Source: an uncultured Opitutia bacterium (GTDB taxonomy: Bacteria; Verrucomicrobiota; Verrucomicrobiia; Opitutales; UBA953). Taken from it: 7,014 bases of DNA. Below the pieces are notes generated by a model. The model searched no databases. It was not told where the DNA came from and saw only the letters and a list, made by a program, of their open reading frames with translations. Both the position numbers and the translations under genes were made by a program. Every line of letters begins with the position of its first letter. Within the stretch, counting starts at the first letter, position 1. The stretch is from NCBI GenBank assembly GCA_903882335.1, contig CAIRWP010000242.1, positions 1-7,014 on the forward strand, given 5' to 3'. Of the stretch, positions 1 to 6,732 are shown piece after piece.

Positions 1-142
1 CGCCGTTGATGCGACCTTTCATCTTCTCATGTCTGGTTATCACTCTCTTGGCGCTCAACCGAAACATCAGCCCACGCTCCTGATACGTCCTGGCCAACAG
101 GCCAACTGGTCAACGGATCAACTTGTGGGCCATTACCCCGCC
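1..142. other. Short stretch without a supported gene, downstream of thiL
   Basis: I see no convincing gene here. On the minus strand, about 40 nt past the thiL stop, there is a small hairpin (plus-strand TGGCC-AACA-GGCCA at 91-104). No T-run follows it, so it is not a convincing intrinsic terminator. An ATG on the minus strand at 22-20 opens a frame reading MKGRING before the window ends. It could be the start of the next gene in the same direction, but seven codons without a clear ribosome-binding site are not enough to call it. Confidence 0.4.
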
Positions 143-1108
143 TCACCCGAAATGCCCGAAGCCCTTCGCCTTCACCGGTTCGCCGGTCGCGAGGTCCAGG
201 AAGCGCCCGCTGCCGGCTTCGGTCGCGCCGAGGCGGGTGAGCGGGGTGAGCGGGAAGGCTTGGCGGAAGGAGCGCTCCAGAAGGTCGGCGCGGTCCGCGG
301 CGACCGTGAACAGCAGCTCGTAGTCCTCGCCGTCGGTCAGCGCGTGCTCGGTGGCTGGTTTGCCGTCGGCCTTGGCGAGTGCGCGCGCGGCGTCGCTCAA
401 GGGTAGCGCGCCGAGGTCGATCCGAGCATCGAGTTTTGGGCCGAGCAGGCCGGGCAGATCCTTCGCCAGCCCGTCGGACAGGTCGGTGCACGCGGTGACC
501 TCGCCCTGGCCGCAGAGCCATTCGCCCTCGGCCAAGCGGGGCGTGAAGTCGAGATGGCGTCCGTAGAGCGAGCCGCCGAGCTGGCCGGTGACGAAGACCG
601 CGTCGCCTGAGGAGGCGGTGCGGCGCGTGAGGATGCGGTGGGCGAAGCCCTGCAAGGCCAGCGTCGCCGCGAATGTGCCCGCGGGCGCACGGCAGATATC
701 CCCGCCGACCAGCCGCAGCCCCGCTCGGTTCGCGGCCTGGCCCGCTCCGTGGGCGAAGTCTTCCAGCCAGGCGACGTCCACGTCGGGAGCCAGCAGCAGG
801 GAGAGCAGTCCGTCCGAAGGTGTCGCGCCGGCCGCGGCGAGATCGGACAGGTTGCGGTTCACCAGCTTGGCGCCAGCGCGATGCCCTGCGCAGGCCGCAT
901 CAAAATGTCTGCCCAGTAGGACGGAATCGATCGTGCTGGCGCGGTACTTCCGGCCGCCGCGCGTCGTGTCGAGGTGGGCGCAATCCCCGCCCGGACCTTC
1001 CGGGAACGGCGGCGCGGCGACGCCCAAGGCCTGCACGACGCGGCGGATGAGCTCCTCCTCCGGGAGCCGGGCGACGGAACGATCCGGCAGCGTGGTAAGA
1101 GCGCCCAT
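143..1108 (-). CDS. thiL: Thiamine-monophosphate kinase ThiL
   Basis: ThiL phosphorylates thiamine monophosphate with ATP to give thiamine diphosphate, the active cofactor, in the cytoplasm. The 321-residue product has about the usual family length. Family motifs occur in order: GPGGDCAHL (38-46, the nucleotide/Mg region), IDSVLLGRHF (60-69), NLSDLAAAGA (86-95), VGGD (134-137), DLSDGLAKDL (209-218), TDGEDYELLF (258-267) and the C-terminal GFGHFG ending. I chose the ATG at 1108 because conserved sequence begins soon after it and it lies 2 nt past the stop of the upstream CPBP gene, which suggests translational coupling. The longer frame upstream only overlaps that gene. There is no Shine-Dalgarno sequence. 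One oddity is that the usual GDD of the first motif is GGD, with Gly41 in place of the first Asp. All other acidic motifs are present, so the assignment is secure, although activity is slightly less certain. Confidence 0.93.
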   Translation of the reverse strand: MGALTTLPDRSVARLPEEELIRRVVQALGVAAPPFPEGPGGDCAHLDTTRGGRKYRASTIDSVLLGRHFDAACAGHRAGAKLVNRNLSDLAAAGATPSDGLLSLLLAPDVDVAWLEDFAHGAGQAANRAGLRLVGGDICRAPAGTFAATLALQGFAHRILTRRTASSGDAVFVTGQLGGSLYGRHLDFTPRLAEGEWLCGQGEVTACTDLSDGLAKDLPGLLGPKLDARIDLGALPLSDAARALAKADGKPATEHALTDGEDYELLFTVAADRADLLERSFRQAFPLTPLTRLGATEAGSGRFLDLATGEPVKAKGFGHFG

Positions 1109-1110
1109 GG

Positions 1111-2034
1111 TCAGAGCGTGGACGCGTTCGGCGCCAGCTTCAGCCACAGCAGGTTCGTGAAGTTGAAGGCCGCATGGACCGCGATGCAGGCCAGCAGGCC
1201 GAACCGGTCGCGCACCAGGCACAGGAAACAACCGAAACCCAGCAGGGGCAGGGCGGCCGACCAGCTGAGGTGCACGGTCGCGAAGAGCAGCCCGGTCAGG
1301 AGGACCGCCGGCCAGCGGGACGGCGGGAGCAAGGCTTTCAGGCTAGGGTAGATCATGCCGCGGAAGGCGAGCTCCTCCATGATCGGGGCGCCGATCGACA
1401 CTGTCAGGGCCAGCATGATGAATGTCCGGGACCCGAAAGGCACGTCGAGCACGAGCTGCACGACGTCCTGCGGCACGTCGGCCGGGGCGCCGAAAGGAAA
1501 GCCATGCGCGGCGACGAAGGCCCAGATCGTGTGGAGCAGTTTCCAGGTGGCCGCGCCCGCCAGTCCCAGGCCGAGGACGCAGACCAAGGAGGTCAAGACG
1601 TTGCCGGGCCGCAGTTTCGGTAGCGCCGCGAGAGGGTGGTTCGTCGGATAGAGCGGGTCGGTTGGCGCGGTCGGTCCCCAGCAGACCACGGCGCGCAAGC
1701 CGATCCACAGGCCCAGCATCAGGCCGGTGGCCACCAGCTGTGCGACCAGCCCCATCTGCAGCTGGGAGGAGACCGAGGGCAGGATGTGCTCCGACATCAG
1801 CCCCTTCACGAGCATTTTCTGTGTTTCCGGATAGACCCCGCCGAAGGCGAAGAGGCCGCAGCCTAGTCCGAGCAAGGCCTCGATCGGCGCGGAGGGCACG
1901 GGTTGGTCGGGCTGTTCCTCCCGGAACCAGCGCCGTAGCCAAACCAGCCCGAGCACGCCGAGGCCGACCGAGTAGGCGACACAGGCCCAATCCCACGCGG
2001 TGAAGGCACGGGCGGACTCGAGGAGTTTTTCCAT
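1111..2034 (-). CDS. CPBP-family intramembrane metalloprotease
   Basis: This is a 307-residue polytopic membrane protein of the CPBP (Abi/CAAX protease and bacteriocin-processing, Rce1-like) family. Its C-terminal half carries the diagnostic motifs: EELAFRG (Glu220, Glu221, Arg225), FATVH (His255) and HAAFN (His287, Asn291). In this family the glutamates and histidines form the active site within the membrane. Hydrophobic segments are visible near residues 15-34, 52-68, 92-115, 145-165, 203-219, 243-258 and 280-298, with a soluble loop around 120-142. The ATG at 2034 is preceded directly by an in-frame TTG at 2037, and I prefer the ATG. It starts 9 nt after the dihydroorotase homologue stops and ends 2 nt before thiL, so it is probably co-transcribed with both. 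Its substrate cannot be read from the sequence. CPBP members range from prenyl-protein proteases to bacteriocin self-immunity factors, and nothing here selects among these. Confidence 0.88.
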   Translation of the reverse strand: MEKLLESARAFTAWDWACVAYSVGLGVLGLVWLRRWFREEQPDQPVPSAPIEALLGLGCGLFAFGGVYPETQKMLVKGLMSEHILPSVSSQLQMGLVAQLVATGLMLGLWIGLRAVVCWGPTAPTDPLYPTNHPLAALPKLRPGNVLTSLVCVLGLGLAGAATWKLLHTIWAFVAAHGFPFGAPADVPQDVVQLVLDVPFGSRTFIMLALTVSIGAPIMEELAFRGMIYPSLKALLPPSRWPAVLLTGLLFATVHLSWSAALPLLGFGCFLCLVRDRFGLLACIAVHAAFNFTNLLWLKLAPNASTL

Positions 2035-2043
2035 CAAGCCGGC

Positions 2044-3335
2044 TTAGGCTCCGTGCACCTGGTGACCGCCGACGAACGTCGCGACCGCGCGGCCGGTCAG
2101 GGTGCGTCCGGTCAGCGGGTTGTTCCCTGACTTGGAGTAGAGCGTCTTCGCGGAGGGGGTCCACTTCACCTTCGGATCGAGCAGGACGAGATCCGCCGCG
2201 GCGCCCACGCGCAGCGTGCCGGCGGCGAGTCCGAGGGCCTTCGCGGGGCCGGCGGTGAGGCGGGCGACCAGCAGGGCCAGGTCGGCCGCGCCAGAGAGCA
2301 CCACCGCCTCGTAGGCCGCGGAGAAGGTGGTCTCGAGCGAAGCCGCCCCGAACGGGGCTTGGTCGAACTCGCAGTCTTTCTCCGTCGCCGTGCACGGCGA
2401 GTGATCGGAGCAGACGGCGTCGAGTGTGCCGTCGACGAGCGCGGCCACCAGCGCGGCGCGGTCGGCTTCCTCGCGCAGCGGCGGGTTCAGCTTCAGGCGC
2501 GTGTCGTAATCCTTGAGGGCGGAGTCCGACAGCAGCAGGTGCAGGCCGGAGACCTCGGCCGTCACCGGTAGGCGGCGGGCCTTGGCGCGGCGGACGATCT
2601 CGGCGGAGCCGGCGGACGAGAGGTGCTGCAGGTGGATGCGGGCCTTGGTCAACTCGGCGAGCAGGCAGTCGCTGGACGCGACGATCTCCTCGGCGGTACG
2701 GGGCAGGCCACGGAGCCCGAGGCGGAGGGACCAGGCGCCTTCGTGCATCTGGCCCCCATCGGTCATGCTGCTATCCTGGCAATGGTCGAGCACCACGAGG
2801 TCGAACATCGCGGCGTACTCGAGCGCGCGGCGCATGATTTCGTTGTTCTGCACGCCGGAGGTGGCGTCGGTCACCGCGACCACGCCGGCTTTCTTGAGGG
2901 AGCCGATCGGGGCGAGGGCCTTGCCTTCATGGCCCTTGGTCAGTGTGCTGGTCGGCAGGACGCGCACGGCGGCGTCGCGGGCGCAGATCTCGCGGAGGAG
3001 CTGGATGGTGCCGACGTTGTCCGCCGCAGGGAGCGAGTCGGGCATCGTGACGACGGTGGTGAAGCCGCCGGCGGCCGCCGCGCGCGTGCCGGTGCGGACC
3101 GTCTCGCGGGCCGTGCGGCCGGGTTCGCCGAGGCGGCAGTTCAGGTCGACAAAGCCGGGGGCGACGACGAGGCCTTTGCCTTCAAGCACGCGGGCCTTGG
3201 CCTGCTCGGCGGCGGTGAGCCGTTCGACGAACACGCCGTCGCGGGCGAAGAGATCGCCCTTGGCCTCGTCGCGGCCCGACGCCGGGTCGAGCACGCGCGC
3301 GCCGCGGATCCAGAGGGGGGAGGGGTCAGCGGGGT

Positions 3336-3339
<4 letters not shown>
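2044..3339 (-). CDS. pyrC: Dihydroorotase homologue lacking zinc ligands (PyrC'-like)
   Basis: This 431-residue amidohydrolase-fold protein has the length and architecture of type I dihydroorotase: an N-terminal beta segment, a barrel with GGFTTVVTMPD (91-101), DHCQD (185-189), HLQHLSSA (236-243), LNPPLR (284-289) and SDHSPC (311-316), and a C-terminal GAAADLVLLDP segment. Active enzymes have the zinc motif HVHLREPG, but here positions 67-71 read N-C-R-L-G. Both metal-binding histidines and the substrate-binding arginine are therefore gone. The bridging Asp of the usual TDDG is Ala159, the Asn of MPNT is Asp101, and the last residue of DHAPH is Cys316. His186, His239 and Asp312 remain. The reading frame is intact, so this is not a decayed pseudogene. 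It overlaps pyrB by 4 nt (ATGA). From the known Pseudomonas system, I infer a structural partner of PyrB with little or no dihydroorotase activity. The fold is certain and the loss of catalysis is likely. Automated annotation would probably call it active PyrC. Confidence 0.87.
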
Positions 3340-4277
<938 letters not shown>

Positions 4278-4292
4278 GCTGGGTAGGTGCGT

Positions 4293-4313
4293 GGCCCCAA
4301 CGAAGTTAGGACC
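4293..4313 (-). promoter_or_regulatory. Hairpin in the pyrB leader
   Basis: On the minus strand, 15 nt before the pyrB ATG, two 8-nt arms (GGTCCTAA and TTGGGGCC) pair around a CTTCG loop, with two G-U pairs in RNA. It is not followed by a T-run, so it is not an intrinsic terminator for trpA. It lies where it could affect translation or RNA stability of pyrB. That role is only inferred. Confidence 0.4.
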
Positions 4314-4324
4314 ATGAGGAAAGT

Positions 4325-4395
4325 GGGGAGGGGGAGGGGGTTGGCAAGAGGAAAGGGGGTGGGACGAAGGGCTTGGGCTAGGGCCAGGGCTTGGG
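4325..4395 (+). other. G-tract cluster with quadruplex potential
   Basis: The plus strand has runs of three to five G at 4325-4328, 4330-4334, 4336-4340, 4355-4359, 4361-4363, 4369-4371, 4375-4377, 4381-4383, 4387-4389 and 4393-4395. From 4355 onwards the loops are 1 to 5 nt, so four or more tracts satisfy the usual G3+N1-7 quadruplex pattern several times. This is the template strand of pyrB, so the pyrB leader RNA would carry the matching C-rich tract rather than the G tracts. Confidence 0.55.
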
Positions 4396-4572
4396 CCCGG
4401 AACTAGGGAGTTGTTTCTAGGTCGGGATGGTCGCAGAGAGACGTATTTCCGATGCCCGCGATAAAGGGGGCGCGGACGAGCAGGTACTTTCGTTCCTACT
4501 TCCGAGGTCAAAAGGATGTGCAACCGCGACTTGGCGTGACGTATTTCCTGGCCCCGGCCCTAGCCCACGCCC
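4369..4572. repeat. Imperfect inverted repeat with GGGCNN hexamer arms
   Basis: The arm at 4369-4390 and the reverse complement of 4551-4572 match at 20 of 22 positions. Each arm belongs to a run of about five GGGCNN hexamers (left 4369-4398, right about 4550-4579 read on the minus strand). The 160 nt between the arms hold no gene. The right arm ends 16 nt from the trpA stop codon. It could be a repetitive extragenic element, a small non-autonomous mobile element, or a large stem in read-through RNA. The sequence alone does not decide between these. Confidence 0.6.
4440..4548. repeat. 11-bp direct repeat pair inside the inverted repeat
   Basis: GACGTATTTCC occurs at 4440-4450 and again at 4538-4548 in the same orientation, each just inside one hexamer arm. 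The intervening 87 nt include a GGTACTTTCGTTCCTACTTC segment (4483-4502) and no gene. The nested order (hexamer arm, direct repeat, core, direct repeat, hexamer arm) is visible in the sequence. Its origin is unknown. Confidence 0.55.
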
Positions 4573-4588
4573 TGGCCCATTGCTTCGC

Positions 4589-5380
4589 TTACCGTCCCAA
4601 TAACTCCCGAACCTTCGCACCGATGGCGGCGGGGGCATCAGCGCGCTTGTCCTTGTGCACGGCGATGACGTTGACGAGGGCGCTGCCGACGACCACGCCG
4701 TCGGCGACCTTGGCGATGGCCTGGACGTGCGCGGCGGTGGAGACGCCGAAGCCGACGCAGACGGGCAGGGTGGTGTGCTTCTTGATCTCGCCGACCGAGG
4801 CGGCGAGGTTGGCGGCGAGCTCCGAGCGCTCGCCGGTCACGCCTTCGCGCGAGACGTAGTAGATGAAGCCGCTGGCGTGCTGGGCGATGAGGGCGACGCG
4901 GGCCGGCGGGGTCGTCGGGGCGACGATGAAGATGTTGGCGAGGCCGTGCTGCCGCGAGGCGGCGATGAGTTCGCCGGCCTCCTCCGGCGGGCAGTCCAGG
5001 ACGAGCAGGCCGTCGGCGCCGGCGGCCTTCACCTTGCGGCAGTACTCGTCGACCCCGAAGGAGAAGAGCAGGTTATAATAGCAATAGAGGACGATTGGCT
5101 TGTCCGTGCCGGCGCGGGTCGCGGCGAGGATGTCGAGCAGGCCGTCGTAGGTCATGCCGCCCTCGAGGGCGCGCTGGGCGGCGAGCTGGTTGGTCAGGCC
5201 GTCGGCCAAGGGGTCCGAGAAAGGCACGCCGACCTCGAGGATATCGGCGCCGTTGGCGGCCAGCGCGAGCAGCACCGCCTTGGAGGTGGCGGCGTCGGGG
5301 TCGCCGGCGCACACGTAGCTGACGAAGGCCGGGCGGCCTTCGGCTTTGCAGCGGGCGAACGTCTGGGCGATGCGGTCCAT
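4589..5380 (-). CDS. trpA: Tryptophan synthase alpha chain TrpA
   Basis: TrpA cleaves indole-3-glycerol phosphate to indole and glyceraldehyde 3-phosphate. The indole is passed to the TrpB subunit for tryptophan formation. The 263-residue product has the usual TrpA length and motifs: AGDP (25-28), LEVGVPFSDPLADG (48-61) with catalytic Glu49 and Asp60, YYN (101-103), PPEE (131-134), VAPTTPPAR (153-161), GFIYYVSREGVTGER (171-185, phosphate site), VCVGFGVST (207-215) and VVVGSALV (229-236). I chose the ATG at 5380 because the protein then opens MDRIAQTFARCKAEGR, as family members do. An in-frame TTG 36 nt upstream would add an atypical extension. Some usual residues differ: ADGP is ADGL, and the Ile of the following PxIQ is Asn. 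No trpB lies next to it. Upstream is a divergent gene and downstream is pyrB after a long gap, so its partner gene must be elsewhere. Confidence 0.95.
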   Translation of the reverse strand: MDRIAQTFARCKAEGRPAFVSYVCAGDPDAATSKAVLLALAANGADILEVGVPFSDPLADGLTNQLAAQRALEGGMTYDGLLDILAATRAGTDKPIVLYCYYNLLFSFGVDEYCRKVKAAGADGLLVLDCPPEEAGELIAASRQHGLANIFIVAPTTPPARVALIAQHASGFIYYVSREGVTGERSELAANLAASVGEIKKHTTLPVCVGFGVSTAAHVQAIAKVADGVVVGSALVNVIAVHKDKRADAPAAIGAKVRELLGR

Positions 5381-5416
5381 CAAGCCGAGGCAAGCCGTCT
5401 TTGGGCGGGAGGGCAA

Positions 5417-5431
5417 GGCGACTTATTCGCC
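5417..5431. promoter_or_regulatory. Palindrome between trpA and the divergent DUF3147 gene
   Basis: GGCGA-CTTAT-TCGCC is a perfect 5-bp inverted repeat around a five-base AT-rich centre, in the 105-bp divergent gap, about 37 bp before the trpA start. It could be an operator or part of a promoter. The AT-rich centre reads GAATAAG on the minus strand, a weak -10-like sequence for trpA. It is short enough to be chance. Confidence 0.25.
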
Positions 5432-5485
5432 CGGCCCGCGGCATTTACGCTTTGCCCGCGCTCTCGCCGCCCGCAGGCTATCCGC

Positions 5486-5833
5486 ATGAGCCTGCAACTC
5501 GTCCTGAAGTTCCTCGTCTCCGCCACCGTGATCGTCGGCGCCGCCGAGCTCGCCAAGCGGAACCTCTCCCTCGGGGCGCTCTTATGTGCGCTGCCCCTGA
5601 CCAGCCTTTTGGTGATGATCTGGACGTGGGTGGACACCGGCGACCAGGCCAAGGTCATCGCGCTCAACTGGTCCATCCTCGCCTACACGATCCCGTCGTT
5701 CGTCCTATTCCTCGCCTTGCCGTCCCTCCTGAAGGCCGGGCTCGGTTTCTGGCCGGCGTTGCTCGTAGCGTGCCTGCTCACCGGCGGCGTCTATAAGCTC
5801 TGCCAGCCGCTGCTCGACCGGGCGGGCGCCTGA
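5486..5833 (+). CDS. Small DUF3147-type inner-membrane protein
   Basis: This 115-residue, very hydrophobic protein has about four membrane segments (roughly residues 5-23, 28-47, 58-80 and 87-108). The pattern matches my recollection of the DUF3147 family: an N-terminal helix, AELAKRNLSLGALLCALPL (20-38), an MIWTWVDTGD loop (44-53), then the last two helices with GFWPALL (87-93). The function of the family is not established. I chose the ATG at 5486 because the longer frame upstream is the antisense of trpA. An AGG lies 8 nt before the ATG, the nearest thing to a ribosome-binding site among the starts in this window. It is divergent from trpA and lies 49 bp before the tRNA gene on the same strand. 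Confidence 0.75.
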   Translation: MSLQLVLKFLVSATVIVGAAELAKRNLSLGALLCALPLTSLLVMIWTWVDTGDQAKVIALNWSILAYTIPSFVLFLALPSLLKAGLGFWPALLVACLLTGGVYKLCQPLLDRAGA

Positions 5834-5838
5834 GCATT

Positions 5839-5856
5839 CCGGGTTTGCCAGCCCGG
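5839..5856 (+). terminator. Possible hairpin after the DUF3147 gene
   Basis: Five nt past the stop codon, CCGGGTT and AGCCCGG can pair (7 bp including one G-U) around a TGCC loop. No T-run follows, so it is at best a weak or factor-assisted terminator. It may simply be a structured 3' end, or it may overlap the tRNA promoter. Confidence 0.3.
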
Positions 5857-5872
5857 CGTCCGCGGGTAAGGT
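5845..5872 (+). promoter_or_regulatory. Possible promoter for tRNA-Leu
   Basis: TTGCCA (5845-5850) matches a sigma-70 -35 box at five of six positions. It is followed 16 bp later by TAAGGT (5867-5872), a weak -10 box with three of six matches. Transcription would begin about 3 to 5 nt before the tRNA 5' end, which is a very short leader. Read-through from the DUF3147 gene is an alternative. Confidence 0.25.
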
Positions 5873-5882
5873 TTCTGGGTCG

Positions 5883-5963
5883 GCCCAAGTGGTGGAATGG
5901 CATACACAGCAGACTTAAAATCTGTCGCCGCAAGGCTTACCGGTTCGAGCCCGGTCTTGGGCA
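5883..5963 (+). tRNA. tRNA-Leu (anticodon UAA)
   Basis: The cloverleaf can be built by eye. The acceptor stem is GCCCAAG (5883-5889) with CTTGGGC (5956-5962) and discriminator A at 5963. The anticodon stem is GCAGA/TCTGT around the loop CTTAAAA, with TAA at 5916-5918. A long variable arm of 13 nt (5926-5938) has a GCC/GGC stem and a GCAA loop, as in class II tRNAs. The T arm is ACCGG-TTCGAGC-CCGGT (5939-5955). The long variable arm together with UAA identifies leucine, reading UUA and UUG. The 3' CCA is not encoded (CGA follows), so it must be added enzymatically. The tRNA converges with the transporter gene, 6 nt away. Confidence 0.97.
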
Positions 5964-5969
5964 CGACGT

Positions 5970-6674
5970 TCAGCCTTTCAGCGAGAACGGCGTGAAGTCG
6001 GTCGCCGAGTCGTCGGCGTCCACGCCCTCGGCGCGCTTGAGCCGCTCGCAGACCACGTAGGTCACCGGGGTCATCACGGTCTCGACGAGCACCTTGAAGG
6101 CCCAGTTGGCGGCCATGACCTTGAGCAACGTCGCGCCGGTCCAGATCCCAGCGAACGCCAAGGGGTAGAAGATGAGGCTGTCGACGGCCTGGCCCACGAT
6201 CGTGGAGCCGATGAAGCGGAGCCAGGCGTGGCGGCCTTGGGTGCGCACCTTCAGTTTCGCGAGCACGTAGGAGTTGAGGAAATCGCCGACGCAGAACGCG
6301 AGGATGGAGCCCAGCGCGATGCGCCAGCCGCCGCCGAAGCAGAGCTGCAGGGCGGGCTGGAGCTGGGCGCTGAAGGGTTCGGCCGGGCTGGCGGGCAAGG
6401 TCAGCACGACCCAGGTCATCACCGTGGCGAAGAGCATCGCCGCGAAGCCGGCCCAGATGACGCGGCGCGCGAGGGCGTACCCGTAGACTTCCGTCAGGAT
6501 GTCGCCGAAGATGTAGGAGAGGGGGAAGAAGAGGTTACCCGCGCCGAACTGCGTCGGCCCGAGCAGCGGCAGGTCCAGCATCACCACCTTCGCAGGCCCG
6601 ATGAGGTTGGAGCAGAGCAGCACGGCCACGAAGGCCCCGAGGATCAGGTCGTAGTAGCGGAAGCCGCGGTGCAT
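5970..6674 (-). CDS. yhhQ: Queuosine precursor transporter (YhhQ family)
   Basis: This 234-residue integral membrane protein belongs to the YhhQ/DUF165 vitamin-uptake-type family, whose characterised members import preQ0/preQ1 for queuosine synthesis in tRNA. Supporting motifs are FPLSYIFGDILTEVYGY (50-66), GDFLNSYVLAKLK (130-142), RFIGSTIVGQAVDSLIFYP (153-171) and KVLVETVMTPVTY (194-206), all characteristic of the family. About six membrane segments are visible (near residues 8-25, 45-60, 73-93, 118-138, 158-178 and 188-208). The C-terminal tail is short, polar and acidic (215-230). The start is the ATG at 6674, and its upstream region is pyrimidine-rich with no Shine-Dalgarno sequence. No queuosine synthesis genes are nearby. 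The adjacent tRNA is leucine, which does not carry queuosine, so the pairing is probably coincidental. Confidence 0.92.
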   Translation of the reverse strand: MHRGFRYYDLILGAFVAVLLCSNLIGPAKVVMLDLPLLGPTQFGAGNLFFPLSYIFGDILTEVYGYALARRVIWAGFAAMLFATVMTWVVLTLPASPAEPFSAQLQPALQLCFGGGWRIALGSILAFCVGDFLNSYVLAKLKVRTQGRHAWLRFIGSTIVGQAVDSLIFYPLAFAGIWTGATLLKVMAANWAFKVLVETVMTPVTYVVCERLKRAEGVDADDSATDFTPFSLKG

Positions 6675-6732
6675 GGGACGGAATCTGGAGGAAACGGGCG
6701 GGGACGCCAGCCGGGTCAGCGGAATCTCCCGT

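Noticed and set aside
91..104. Hairpin downstream of thiL as an intrinsic terminator
   Set aside because: The stem is only 5 bp and no T-run follows it on the minus strand.
1109..1231. Upstream start giving a 362-residue ThiL
   Set aside because: The extra residues overlap the C-terminal coding part of the CPBP gene and do not resemble ThiL. The ATG at 1108 fits the family length.
4278..4523. In-frame N-terminal extension of PyrB starting at 4523
   Set aside because: The translation is Pro/Ser-rich and comes from the hexamer and G-tract DNA. PyrB similarity begins only after the ATG at 4277.
4655..5485. Long plus-strand frame leading into the DUF3147 gene, suggesting a fusion protein
   Set aside because: This part is the antisense of trpA. 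The membrane protein begins naturally at the ATG at 5486.
5883..5963. tRNA-Leu as an integration site for a mobile element
   Set aside because: No integrase gene, no repeated tRNA 3' end and no foreign-looking genes are seen in the window.
5883..6674. Functional link between the tRNA and the queuosine transporter
   Set aside because: Queuosine is found in tRNAs for Asn, Asp, His and Tyr, not in tRNA-Leu(UAA). The adjacency is most likely coincidental.
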